The notes under the pieces are model-generated. The model saw only the letters and a program-made list of their open reading frames with translations, ran no database searches and was not told the origin of the DNA. A DNA stretch of 64,000 nucleotides, taken from the NCBI RefSeq assembly GCF_018882155.1, contig NZ_JACVPA010000001.1, positions 62,001 to 126,000 of the forward strand, read 5' to 3'. Shown here one piece after another: positions 48,264 to 56,381 of this stretch. The DNA comes from Polynucleobacter nymphae (GTDB lineage: Bacteria; Pseudomonadota; Gammaproteobacteria; Burkholderiales; Burkholderiaceae). Every line of letters starts with the position of its first letter. Position 1 is the first letter of the stretch. The translations under genes were made by a program, and so were the position numbers.

Positions 48264-49190
48264 TTACAAGCCTAAGAAATGCTTCGCATAGCGTGGATTA
48301 ATTTCTGATAAGCGCAACATTGTTAGCAAGTCGGCTGTATTGAAATCAGGATCCCAAGCAGGAGAGCTACAAATTTTGGCGCCTAGCTTGAGGTAGCCTT
48401 TAATCAATGGAGGAGCTTCAACTTCAAGGCCGCCATTGAGCTTTTCTAATGGTAAGGGTAGGCGAGGGAAGGCATGGAACTCAACCGGAGCCATTTGCTC
48501 ATTGCTTAAGGAGTTATAGAGACTGGCAGCAAAGTGACCGCCATCAGCCATCGGGATACTGGCGCAACCGAGCATGATCTCGTAACCATTCTTTTGCATG
48601 TATTGGGCTAAGCCGCTCCATAAGGCCATGATGACAGCGCCGGAACGGTAGTCCTGGTGCACACAAGATCTGCCTAATTCAACCAACTTAGGGCGTAAGT
48701 GATCTAGACGGGATAAATCAAATTCAGAATCAGAATAGAGGCGACCAATTTCTTTGGCCTTGTGTGGAGGCAAGACACGATACGTACCAACTACCTTAAG
48801 AGTATCTTGATCGCGGATTAATAGGTGATCGCAATAGGCATCAAATTCATCCACATCTAAACCTTCAGCATTTTGAGCCAGGTTTGCACCCATCTCTTCA
48901 GCAAAAACTTTGTAACGCAATCGTTGCGCTTCTTTGACTTCACTTAAGGACTGTGCCCACTCGATCTGAAAAGCAGGTTTCTTGGATTTGACAATCGGGC
49001 TTACTGAAGGGGCTACTTCAGCTACAGCCAACTGCGCGCGGGCTTTGGTAGCAAACTTTTTGCCAAAGAGCTTTTTAGCCAGCTTTTTAGAAAGTTTCTT
49101 TATCGGGTTTAACTTCGGAGTAGTAATTTTCTTCTCTTTTTTGAAAGAAAAGATTTCAAAGGCGCCAATTGGGTTTGGGATGTCTGACAT
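48264..49190 (-). CDS. olsB: OlsB-like L-ornithine N-alpha-acyltransferase
   Basis: A 308-residue GNAT-fold acyltransferase with the OlsB pattern: RLRYKVFAEEMGA, DEFDAYCDHLLIRD, VVGTYRVLPPHKA, VELGRSCVHQDYRSG and LWSGLAQYMQKNGYEIMLGC. OlsB transfers a 3-hydroxyacyl group from ACP to ornithine, the first step of phosphorus-free ornithine lipids. A lysine-rich extension of about 65 residues precedes the domain and may attach to membranes. It is the last gene of the leftward plcP-agt-dgkA-olsB block (66 bases after dgkA). Related GNAT acyltransferases have other substrates, so the call rests on motif match plus lipid-gene context. Confidence 0.8.
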   Translation of the reverse strand: MSDIPNPIGAFEIFSFKKEKKITTPKLNPIKKLSKKLAKKLFGKKFATKARAQLAVAEVAPSVSPIVKSKKPAFQIEWAQSLSEVKEAQRLRYKVFAEEMGANLAQNAEGLDVDEFDAYCDHLLIRDQDTLKVVGTYRVLPPHKAKEIGRLYSDSEFDLSRLDHLRPKLVELGRSCVHQDYRSGAVIMALWSGLAQYMQKNGYEIMLGCASIPMADGGHFAASLYNSLSNEQMAPVEFHAFPRLPLPLEKLNGGLEVEAPPLIKGYLKLGAKICSSPAWDPDFNTADLLTMLRLSEINPRYAKHFLGL

Positions 49191-49256
49191 AGTGAGCCTT
49201 GTAAGTTAGCTTAGTGAGTTAGTTTGAATAAATATTAATGTGATCGTAAGAGACGT

Positions 49257-49664
49257 TTATTGCAGTTTTAAGACAAGCGGAATGCATACTGCAGACCACA
49301 TGAGAAGAGCGATGAGTAGCGCTAACATCACTGCTGCTGAGCCAAAATCCTTCGCTCTTTTGGATAGATCGTGATGCTCAAAGGAGATGCGATCAATGGC
49401 AGCTTCAACGCTGGAGTTGAGTAATTCCACTACCAAGACCATGATCAGAGATGACACTAAGAGTGCTTTTTCGAGATAGCCAATGGGTAAAAAGAAAGCA
49501 ACCGGTGTTAGAAAGGCAAATAGACTTAACTCTTGCCTAAATGCACTCTCTTCTAGAAAAGCGTATACCAATCCACACCAAGAGTTTTTGGCGGCATGCC
49601 AAGCTCTGGTTAATCCTCGATTACCTTTGTGAGGATTTTGGTCTATGTGATATTTGGTATTCAA
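49257..49664 (-). CDS. dgkA: Diacylglycerol kinase
   Basis: A 135-residue membrane kinase with three helices, converting diacylglycerol to phosphatidic acid. The active-site pattern is clear: FLEESAFRQEL, LLNSSVEAAIDR (conserved E and N) and AKDFGSAAVML. About 20 extra N-terminal residues. In this setting it could recycle diacylglycerol released by the PlcP-like enzyme, in competition with the glycosyltransferase. Eleven bases separate it from the glycosyltransferase gene. Confidence 0.92.
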   Translation of the reverse strand: MNTKYHIDQNPHKGNRGLTRAWHAAKNSWCGLVYAFLEESAFRQELSLFAFLTPVAFFLPIGYLEKALLVSSLIMVLVVELLNSSVEAAIDRISFEHHDLSKRAKDFGSAAVMLALLIALLMWSAVCIPLVLKLQ

Positions 49665-49675
49665 GCGGAACTTTC

Positions 49676-50704
49676 TTAGGCTAGCGCAGTGACATGTACT
49701 TCAGGAGAAGGGACTGGCTTGAGATGATGCAAAAATTGCTCAGAGGCAGCACGCCATGAGAATTTCTCAGCATGCGCACGAGCTACTTCGCGGGGAATCT
49801 TTAATGCGGCAATGCAGGCTTGTCGTAAATCGGCATTCATAGCGCCAGCAGGAGAATTTCCAAGGACATCAATTGGGCCAGTTACTGGGTATGCAGCTAC
49901 TGGTGTACCGCAAGCCATTGCTTCAAGCAGGACTAAGCCAAAAGTATCGGTCTTGCTTGGGAATACAAACACATCCGCTGCTGCATAGACCTTCGCAAGC
50001 TCTTGCTGTTGCAATACACCTAAATAATTGATTTCAGGATACTTTTCTTTGATGCCTGCCATGGCGGGGCCATCACCAACTACCCACTTTGAACCAGGTA
50101 AATCAATTTCCAAGAAGGCATTAATATTTTTCTCAATCGCGACACGACCCACATACAAAAAGATAGGGTGGGCTGTATTAAGGGTTTTAGACTCTTGCAT
50201 CTTAAAAATATCGAGATCTACACCTCTAGACCACAAGACGACATTATTCAAACCATATTTTTCTAAATCATTCTTGACCACAATCGTTGGTGCCATCACG
50301 GCCATTGATCGACCATGAAACCAACGAATAAATCCGTAGGTAATTGCCAGCGGGATACCAGTGCGTGCTTTGACATATTCGGGAAAGCGTGTGTGATAAG
50401 CAGTCGAGAAAGGCAGGTTATTTTTCACTGCATAAGAGCGTGCAGATAGGCCTAAAGGACCTTCGGTGGCAATATGCATTGCATCTGGAGCGAATTCTTT
50501 AATGCGACGAGCTACTTCTTTGCCTGGGAATAATGAGAGGGCAATATCTGGATAAGTAGGACAAGGAATTGACTTAAACCCATTGGGCGTAATCATTTCA
50601 ACCTCATGACCCATCGCAGTTAATTCAGTACGGGTTTGCTTTAGGGTGCGCACCACGCCATTGACCTGTGGGTCCCATGCGTCGGTAATGATCATAATCT
50701 TCAT
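49676..50704 (-). CDS. GT4 glycosyltransferase, probable diacylglycerol glycosyltransferase (Agt-like)
   Basis: A 342-residue GT-B fold, GT4-family enzyme. IITDAWDPQVNGVVRTL at the start, HIATEGPLGLSAR, AYHTRFPEYV and the C-terminal nucleotide-sugar site FPSKTDTFGLVLLEAMACGTPV with its paired glutamates are complete. No signal peptide or helices; likely peripheral on the inner membrane. Its start overlaps the stop of the PlcP-like gene by four bases. PlcP-Agt pairs in other proteobacteria make glucosyl- or glucuronosyl-diacylglycerol in phosphate shortage; donor sugar here is unknown. A role in glycans such as other GT4 enzymes cannot be excluded. Confidence 0.83.
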   Translation of the reverse strand: MKIMIITDAWDPQVNGVVRTLKQTRTELTAMGHEVEMITPNGFKSIPCPTYPDIALSLFPGKEVARRIKEFAPDAMHIATEGPLGLSARSYAVKNNLPFSTAYHTRFPEYVKARTGIPLAITYGFIRWFHGRSMAVMAPTIVVKNDLEKYGLNNVVLWSRGVDLDIFKMQESKTLNTAHPIFLYVGRVAIEKNINAFLEIDLPGSKWVVGDGPAMAGIKEKYPEINYLGVLQQQELAKVYAAADVFVFPSKTDTFGLVLLEAMACGTPVAAYPVTGPIDVLGNSPAGAMNADLRQACIAALKIPREVARAHAEKFSWRAASEQFLHHLKPVPSPEVHVTALA

Positions 50705-51510
50705 AGTGCAGCCTCTTTGAGAAGTGATGCAACAGCAGGTTGGAAAGCAAGTTCGGGAGTTTGTACTGGTTCACCCTGGATATGGGTCCAATAAATAATT
50801 TTGAGTTCGCCAGCATGAGTTTCAACGAGGGCGCTGAGGCTTTCTACCCAATCGCCATCGTTACAGTAGAGCAGGCCATCGATTTCACGGATCTCTGCTT
50901 TATGAATATGGCCGCATACCACGCCATCACAACCGCGCAGGCGGGCTTCTCTAGCCATGATGTGTTCAAAGTCAGCGATATAGCTAACCGCATTTTTTAC
51001 TTGGTGCTTTAAGTACTGGGAAAGTGACCAATATTGCAAGCCCATCTTGACACGCAACATATTGAAGTAGCGATTGATATACAGAATGAAGGAGTAGAGC
51101 GTATCTCCCACATAGGCGAGCCATTTGGCATATTGCATGACGCCATCAAATAAGTCGCCATGAGTAATCCAGAGTTTCCTACCATCTAAAGTGGTATGAA
51201 TGCACTCCTCAACAACTTTGACATCACCAAATGACAAGCCAAAAAACTGCCTAGCACTTTCATCATGATTGCCTGGAACATAGATTACTTCTGAGCCCTT
51301 ACGTGCTTTACGTAATAGCTTTTGAACAACATCGTTATGGGCTTGAGGCCAGTAGAATGATTTTTTCAGTCTCCAGCCATCAATGATGTCACCTACTAAA
51401 TAAAGCTTATCGGCTTCATTGTGCTTTAAGAAATCTAGAAGGTAGTTTGCCTGACACCCCGATGTACCTAGGTGTACGTCTGAAATCCAGATGGCTCTGT
51501 AATGCATCAT
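50701..51510 (-). CDS. PlcP-like metallophosphoesterase (phospholipase C type)
   Basis: A 269-residue calcineurin-like phosphoesterase. Metal motifs: WISDVHLG, LVGDIIDGW, YVPGNHDE, WITHGD and VCGHIHKAEI. The stretch SFYWPQAHNDVVQKLLRKAR and the GCQA after SDVHLGTS are shared with PlcP proteins, which cut phospholipid head groups to free diacylglycerol under phosphate starvation. It is distantly like LpxH (UDP-2,3-diacylglucosamine hydrolase), and automatic annotation may say so; gene order with an Agt-like glycosyltransferase and a PhoB box 36 bases upstream argue for PlcP. No signal peptide. Confidence 0.82.
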   Translation of the reverse strand: MMHYRAIWISDVHLGTSGCQANYLLDFLKHNEADKLYLVGDIIDGWRLKKSFYWPQAHNDVVQKLLRKARKGSEVIYVPGNHDESARQFFGLSFGDVKVVEECIHTTLDGRKLWITHGDLFDGVMQYAKWLAYVGDTLYSFILYINRYFNMLRVKMGLQYWSLSQYLKHQVKNAVSYIADFEHIMAREARLRGCDGVVCGHIHKAEIREIDGLLYCNDGDWVESLSALVETHAGELKIIYWTHIQGEPVQTPELAFQPAVASLLKEAAL

Positions 51511-51545
51511 GAGTATGTATTAAGCCAATACACTGTGTAAGCTTC

Positions 51546-51563
51546 ATGACATTTTTAAGACAT
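51546..51563 (-). promoter_or_regulatory. PhoB box of the plcP-agt-dgkA-olsB block
   Basis: Read on the minus strand: ATGTCTT, AAAA, ATGTCAT, half-sites 11 bp apart with 5 and 6 of 7 matches. It lies in the 88-base gap between the divergent plcP-like and olsA-like genes and faces plcP. A clean -10 is less obvious (TATTGG 22 bases after the second half-site start). It might also affect the rightward gene. Confidence 0.7.
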
Positions 51564-51598
51564 TTTTATTACTATGCCTTTATGCTTTAGCATATCCC

Positions 51599-52402
51599 AT
51601 GACAATAGCAATTATGACCTCTACAAAACCATCCGTGGCCAGCAATACCCCATTTCTTATTTATATCGCACTTTGGTCTCTAGTCTGGCTGCATGTATTT
51701 AGAGGTGTTGTCACTTTACTTTTGCTATTTCCTTTTCTAAACATAAACTCAAAAAATCATCATATTCAGAGATGGTCAAAGCGACTGTTAAAGATTTTTG
51801 GGGTTAAGTTACTTGTTAACGACGCCAACTTATTGCCACCATCGTCCTATTTGCTAGCCGCAAATCATGTGTCTTGGTTGGATATTCATGCTATCAATGC
51901 GTTTAAGCCTGCTCGATTCGTAGCTAAGTCTGAAGTAGCCAGCTGGCCAATCTTTGGGTGGATGGCAAAGCAACTAGGCACTGTATTCATTAAAAGAGAG
52001 AGCTCAAGGCATGCTAAGCAGGTAGTTGAGGGCATGGCAAAAATACTCAAAACACAACCAGTTTGTATTTTTCCTGAAGGCACTTCTACCATTGGCAAAA
52101 GCGTACAGTCTTTTAAGCCTAATTTATTTGAGGCCGCAGCCATCTCAGAAGTCCCGGTGTGTGCTTTGGCGCTAGCCTATTTTGATCAAAATACAGGACA
52201 ACATTCTGAGGTGCCAGCCTTTATCGGGGATATGGGTTTGATCGAGTCTATGGCCAACATATTAAAAAACCGTAGGCTTAGAGTGGAATTAACCATTTTT
52301 GCGCCTACTAATGCTGGCCCCGATCAACCCATTGATCGAAAAGAACTTGCTGCTCATAGCCAGGAGCAAATTGCCCAATACCTTACAAAACACTGCAATT
52401 AG
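51599..52402 (+). CDS. Lysophospholipid-type acyltransferase, probable OlsA
   Basis: A 267-residue PlsC-family acyltransferase. One N-terminal membrane helix, acyltransferase motif I NHVSWLD (HX4D), motif II around VFIKRESSRHA and motif III FPEGTSTIG. PlsC-like enzymes acylate lysophosphatidic acid; the OlsA subgroup acylates lyso-ornithine lipid. OlsA is favoured by the divergent OlsB-containing block and shared regulatory gap, but a second PlsC is possible. In-frame ATG at 51614 is an alternative start. Confidence 0.75.
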   Translation: MTIAIMTSTKPSVASNTPFLIYIALWSLVWLHVFRGVVTLLLLFPFLNINSKNHHIQRWSKRLLKIFGVKLLVNDANLLPPSSYLLAANHVSWLDIHAINAFKPARFVAKSEVASWPIFGWMAKQLGTVFIKRESSRHAKQVVEGMAKILKTQPVCIFPEGTSTIGKSVQSFKPNLFEAAAISEVPVCALALAYFDQNTGQHSEVPAFIGDMGLIESMANILKNRRLRVELTIFAPTNAGPDQPIDRKELAAHSQEQIAQYLTKHCN

Positions 52403-52407
52403 ACAGA

Positions 52408-52440
52408 ATGTAATAAATATGTCATATATATACTCTAAAA
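52408..52440 (+). promoter_or_regulatory. PhoB box of ppk2
   Basis: ATGTAAT (52408) and ATGTCAT (52419), 11 bp apart; 5 and 6 of 7 matches. TCTAAA at about 52434 is a possible -10. It begins just after the stop of the acyltransferase gene and ends 43 bases before the ppk2 ATG. Confidence 0.7.
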
Positions 52441-52468
52441 CTGTAAATGTAAAAATGGTATAGAGCAA

Positions 52469-53374
52469 ATGACATCAAAGCATAAAGAGATGGCCGAGTG
52501 GTACAGACGTGCTCAAGAAGAAATTCTCGATAGCATGGATGAAGAGCTCGAGATGGAGCTAGATGATGATCGCCTTACTCCAGATGGTGAAGAGGGCTCT
52601 TCGATACCACGTAATGTCTACTTTAAAGAATTATTCAGATTGCAGGGTGAGCTTGTAAAGCTACAAGACTGGGTTGTCGCTAACAAAGTTAAAGTTGCCG
52701 TTCTGTTTGAAGGTCGAGATTCAGCAGGTAAAGGCGGCGCCATTAAGCGCATTGCCCAACGGTTAAATCCGCGAGTATGTAAAGTGGTTGCTTTGCCTGC
52801 ACCGAATGAGCGCGAAAGAACACAATGGTACTTTCAGCGCTATATCTCACAGCTTCCCGCTGGCGGTGAAATCGCTTTATTTGACCGTAGCTGGTACAAC
52901 CGTGCTGGAGTTGAAAAGGTCATGGGATTTTGTACTAAAAAAGAATATGAAGAGTTTCTCAGAACGGTTCCAGACTTAGAGCGCATGATGATCAATTCTG
53001 GAATCATTTTAATTAAGTATTGGTTCTCGATTTCAGATGATGAGCAGTACAACCGCTTCATGATGCGCATTCACGACCCTTTAAAGCAGTGGAAGCTCAG
53101 TCCCATGGATTTAGAAGCTCGTCGTCTTTGGGAGGCGTATACCAAAGCCAAAGAGACTATGCTAGACCGTACCCATATTCCAGAGGCGCCTTGGTGGGTT
53201 GTGGCAGCAAATGATAAGAAAAAAGCTCGCCTCAATTGCATTAGTCACTTGTTGACCCAAATTCCTTATAAAGAAATAGATCATCCGGTTATCAAACTAC
53301 CTGCAAGGGTACATAACCCAGATTATTTGCGTGGCCCTGTACCGCCAGAGATGTACGTACCAGACCTGTACTAA
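52469..53374 (+). CDS. ppk2: Polyphosphate kinase 2
   Basis: A 301-residue class I PPK2 that moves phosphate between polyphosphate and nucleoside diphosphates. Walker A in FEGRDSAGKGGAIKR (near residue 82), Walker B FDRSWYNRAGVE, the lid region YNRFMMRIHDPLKQWKLSPMD and AKETMLDRTHIPEAPW are complete. About 35 acidic N-terminal residues precede the domain. It can regenerate GTP/ATP from stored polyphosphate or make polymer. Its stop overlaps the stop of the convergent TonB receptor gene. Confidence 0.92.
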   Translation: MTSKHKEMAEWYRRAQEEILDSMDEELEMELDDDRLTPDGEEGSSIPRNVYFKELFRLQGELVKLQDWVVANKVKVAVLFEGRDSAGKGGAIKRIAQRLNPRVCKVVALPAPNERERTQWYFQRYISQLPAGGEIALFDRSWYNRAGVEKVMGFCTKKEYEEFLRTVPDLERMMINSGIILIKYWFSISDDEQYNRFMMRIHDPLKQWKLSPMDLEARRLWEAYTKAKETMLDRTHIPEAPWWVVAANDKKKARLNCISHLLTQIPYKEIDHPVIKLPARVHNPDYLRGPVPPEMYVPDLY

Positions 53375-55455
53375 AACGCCGCTCTAATACCCACCATCAA
53401 ACTTCTGCCAGGCTGTGGCGCATACAGTCTGACTGCCATAGGGGTAGTTGCATACCGAATTTCCTCGTTTAAGAGGTTCTTCAATACCAGATAGCCCGTC
53501 CAATTCACTTTACCAATGCGCTCTGTATAAGACAGATTGGCGTTGACTAAGTTGTAACTCGGTGTTGGCCCGATCTCCCAATTTGCTAATCTATTTTGTT
53601 GATAGCTATAAATATAAGTAGCACTGGTTAACCAACCATTGCGTTGATAGGCTAATTCAGTGCCAAGCCGTGGCGCGGGTTGGAGTGGTAAATTACCGCC
53701 GGCATTAAAGCTGCCTTGGGATATATCACCAAAGATACGGCCACCAATACCCGTTTCATTCCAGTTATAAGTCAACTCACCTTCAGCACCTCGAATACTG
53801 GCGTTAGCTTGTGAGGACTGAACTACAGAGAAATTGGAGTTCGCTTGGCTATAGGCGCCAGTGTAAAAGCCATAGATGTAGTTGTTAAATTGATTGCGAT
53901 ACACGCTAGCTTTACTCTTAACTAATCCTAAAGTCTTCTGAAAGCTCAGCTCCACGTTATGGGAAGTCTCCGTTCCTAGATTGGAGTTACCCACATCAAA
54001 TGTCGCTGTTGCATCATGCGGGCCATAGGAATAAAGTTCTTGTGCCGAAGGCGCTCTTTGAGAAACTGTATACGCCAAACCTAGACCATAACCTCTTACA
54101 AGATCTAATAGACCGCCTGCTGAATACGACATTAAGTTAAATTGGCGATTTTGAACGGTAGGTGGGCTATAGGAAGTGGGAACAAATTGCTCGCTACTCG
54201 CGCTGGGAAACTGTGTTCCAGAATTCGGATTCTGACTCACATAGTTATAGCGCGCACCCAAACTGGATTTCAGGGGACCGTAGCGACCCTCCTCAATTAA
54301 GAAGAGGGCAGTCGAATTCGATTTCGTTTGAGGCACGATGGCATAACTATTGCTCGTGAGATCAATTGCATTCAGAGTGGTGCCCGTCACTTGGGCACCA
54401 ATAATGCCTTTAGATCCTAAGAGTGCTTTATGAGCCAACTCTATACGCGCTTCAGTAGCGGTGTTATTCCACTGGGTAGAGGCAACCCCATTATTAGAAA
54501 ACTCCGTGTGCTGGTAATTGCTATTAGCAGCACTAATTTTTACTGATGAGAAACCATCAAAGGGATCGTTCACGACATGCGCTAAGTCATAACGATTCTG
54601 TGATTGTTGAATATAGCCACCCTCGCTTGTTGGAATGCCGTAGTTATGATTCATGCGCTCCATAGAGATACCGGTATAGCCATCAGTACGCAGGTAGCTA
54701 GCACCTAAACCCAAACTGTTTTGATTGCTGTAAGAAAAGGGGAGTTTGCCGCTATAGGGTACGTTTACAGGATTGCCTGGGTTAATAGCCCAATTGGCAT
54801 TAGGCCCACCTTGCTCAGCAAAACCGGGAATGCGATAGTTATTTGAATTGCTAATCGCTGAGTCAAAGTGCAAAGCTAAAGGGCCTGCAGGTGCATCTAA
54901 TTCCACATTGGCAGTCTTACCTTGATTGACAGTCTCATAGCTCGTATTCAGAGCACCGGAGACAGCATCCGGCATGGATGTCACGATCCGATCATTGACC
55001 ACGTTGACTAGGCCACCGCTAGAGCCAGAACCATAGAGCAGGGCGGCCGCACCACGCAATATCTCAATTTGATGCGCATTTTGTAGTGGGTTGGCAACCG
55101 CATGATCCGGAGAAATGCTCGATACATCACCTACCGATAAACCATTTTGCAAAATCTGCACCCGTGCACCATCAAGACCGCGTATGACAGGACGAGAAGA
55201 CCCAGAACCATACCCAGTAGCAGAGACGCCTAATTCATTGGCAAGAGTTGCACCCAGCGTACCAGAGAGTTTGTTCTGCAACTCATCACCAGAGAGCACC
55301 TTAGTGGGCGACAATATTCCAGCATCGGTTTCACGCACTCCACTCACATTGAGTGCAGGCAAAGACTCAGCAGAAGTTTGTGACCAGGCATGACCAGTCA
55401 CAAAAGCAAACACTAAAAATAAAGAGAAAGAAAAAAGGTAAAGCCGAAAATTCAT
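53371..55455 (-). CDS. TonB-dependent outer-membrane receptor, ZnuD-like
   Basis: A 694-residue receptor: signal peptide (cleavage near AWSQT), plug domain with SSRPVIRGLDGARVQILQNG and SISPDHAVANPLQ, EILRGAAALLYGSGSSGGLVN, then a 22-strand barrel ending in a C-terminal aromatic strand (LMVGIRAAF). The SPDHA segment in the plug and the GDVSSI stretch resemble ZnuD zinc receptors, which also lack a long TonB box. A typical clear TonB box is not obvious beyond the mature start LPALNVSG. Ligand, probably a metal ion or complex, is inferred. The small exported protein gene upstream on the same strand supports metal handling. Confidence 0.85.
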   Translation of the reverse strand: MNFRLYLFSFSLFLVFAFVTGHAWSQTSAESLPALNVSGVRETDAGILSPTKVLSGDELQNKLSGTLGATLANELGVSATGYGSGSSRPVIRGLDGARVQILQNGLSVGDVSSISPDHAVANPLQNAHQIEILRGAAALLYGSGSSGGLVNVVNDRIVTSMPDAVSGALNTSYETVNQGKTANVELDAPAGPLALHFDSAISNSNNYRIPGFAEQGGPNANWAINPGNPVNVPYSGKLPFSYSNQNSLGLGASYLRTDGYTGISMERMNHNYGIPTSEGGYIQQSQNRYDLAHVVNDPFDGFSSVKISAANSNYQHTEFSNNGVASTQWNNTATEARIELAHKALLGSKGIIGAQVTGTTLNAIDLTSNSYAIVPQTKSNSTALFLIEEGRYGPLKSSLGARYNYVSQNPNSGTQFPSASSEQFVPTSYSPPTVQNRQFNLMSYSAGGLLDLVRGYGLGLAYTVSQRAPSAQELYSYGPHDATATFDVGNSNLGTETSHNVELSFQKTLGLVKSKASVYRNQFNNYIYGFYTGAYSQANSNFSVVQSSQANASIRGAEGELTYNWNETGIGGRIFGDISQGSFNAGGNLPLQPAPRLGTELAYQRNGWLTSATYIYSYQQNRLANWEIGPTPSYNLVNANLSYTERIGKVNWTGYLVLKNLLNEEIRYATTPMAVRLYAPQPGRSLMVGIRAAF

Positions 55456-55512
55456 ATTTCATCCAAATACGCCAAATGGCGAACAAACAAAAGAGCGCTA
55501 GGCGCAACAGTT

Positions 55513-55881
55513 TTAAAGGATGAAAGTAGGCGGAGCGCGGGACTGGTATGAGGCAGAAGCAGATTCAATCAGAACCAGTTCAGCCGAAGAAATAGGAGTA
55601 GAAAAATAAACGGGAACATGAACAATTGCAGAATCACCAACCGGAACAAAGCCAGCTAATGTCAGTGCATCATATAAATGGCAAGTATCAGAACTATGGG
55701 TAATGCCAGTACCAGAATCAGCGGCAGAACATTGATCAATACTCTGACTAGATAGGCCAGCATGAGAAATGCCATGAGCAAAGCCAACCCAGTGGGTTCC
55801 TAAAAGGCAAACAAGGAGCAAGGCTACTGAAAAAGCAGCCAATAAGCGCTTGGAATATTTGCTAGGAAAATAGGCAACCAT
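55513..55881 (-). CDS. Small exported DUF2946-like protein
   Basis: A 122-residue protein with an N-terminal membrane/signal segment (RLLAAFSVALLLVCLLGTHW) and a His/Cys-containing stretch with FAHGISHAG, QCSAADSG and THSSDTCHLYDAL, ending in APPTFIL. This layout is that of DUF2946-like proteins often coded beside copper or zinc receptors and may bind metal. Start placed at 55881; the longer open frame reaching 56019 runs antisense through tRNA-Pro and is an artefact. It lies 57 bases before the TonB receptor and probably shares its transcript. Confidence 0.65.
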   Translation of the reverse strand: MVAYFPSKYSKRLLAAFSVALLLVCLLGTHWVGFAHGISHAGLSSQSIDQCSAADSGTGITHSSDTCHLYDALTLAGFVPVGDSAIVHVPVYFSTPISSAELVLIESASASYQSRAPPTFIL

Positions 55882-55941
55882 GCCCCGAATCTTACAGGAT
55901 TTGCCCAGAATAGCCCTCTCAGTGTAGAATATGGGTTCCGT

Positions 55942-56018
55942 CGGAGTGTAGCGCAGCCTGGTAGCGCACCTGCTTTGGGAGCAGGGGGTCCAAGGTTCGA
56001 ATCCTTGTACTCCGACCA
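55942..56018 (+). tRNA. tRNA-Pro (anticodon TGG)
   Basis: 77 bases including encoded CCA. Acceptor CGGAGTG / TACTCCG (one G-T), anticodon arm CCTGC-TTTGGGA-GCAGG with TGG at 55976-55978, T arm CAAGGTTCGAATCCTTG. Reads proline codons CCN, mainly CCA/CCG. Confidence 0.95.
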
Positions 56019-56054
56019 CTTTCCCTGATTGTTCTAGTTAGACCCAGCATATAA

Positions 56055-56131
<77 letters not shown>

Positions 56132-56138
56132 AAGGCCT

Positions 56139-56162
56139 AAAACCACCTTCGGGTGGTTTTTT
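56139..56162 (+). terminator. Terminator after tRNA-Arg
   Basis: AAAACCACC, loop TTCG, GGTGGTTTTTT; strong stem with tetraloop and T-run. Similar hairpins recur at 57177, 58193 (degenerate) and 59516. Confidence 0.88.
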
Positions 56163-56210
56163 ATTTGGGCTTGGCAGGGTTGGGCGCCATTAGAGCCGGA
56201 TACCCCCATC

Positions 56211-56336
56211 ATGAAGCGTCCTTTAAAAGGAGATATCTACAGGCTAATTAAAGATGAATTGGTGATACCTGGACCCAATGTAATACCTAAAACTTATAAA
56301 AGTGATAAAGTTTTTGGTAATCATTTTGTCAAATAA
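56211..56336 (+). CDS. Small open frame, 41 residues, uncertain
   Basis: Encodes a basic peptide starting MKRPLKGDIYRLIKDELVIPG and ending GNHFVK. There is no clear Shine-Dalgarno, but the composition looks protein-like. It sits between the tRNA-Arg terminator and the carbonic anhydrase gene, in a region built by integration, so it may be a remnant of a longer gene. No family recognised. Confidence 0.3.
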   Translation: MKRPLKGDIYRLIKDELVIPGPNVIPKTYKSDKVFGNHFVK

Positions 56337-56381
56337 GACTAGATGGGAGTAGATAACCAATCAAAATTCTTAGGAGTCAAA

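Noticed and set aside
50701..51510. Naming the phosphoesterase LpxH
   Set aside because: Motifs and the glycosyltransferase neighbour fit PlcP better; LpxH is expected elsewhere in the genome. Kept as an alternative in the feature.
52419..52440. Third PhoB half-site after the ppk2 box
   Set aside because: The next 11-bp step (ATACTCT) matches poorly; only two half-sites are claimed.
55882..56019. N-terminal extension of the small DUF2946-like gene
   Set aside because: This part is the reverse complement of tRNA-Pro, a well-known source of false peptides.
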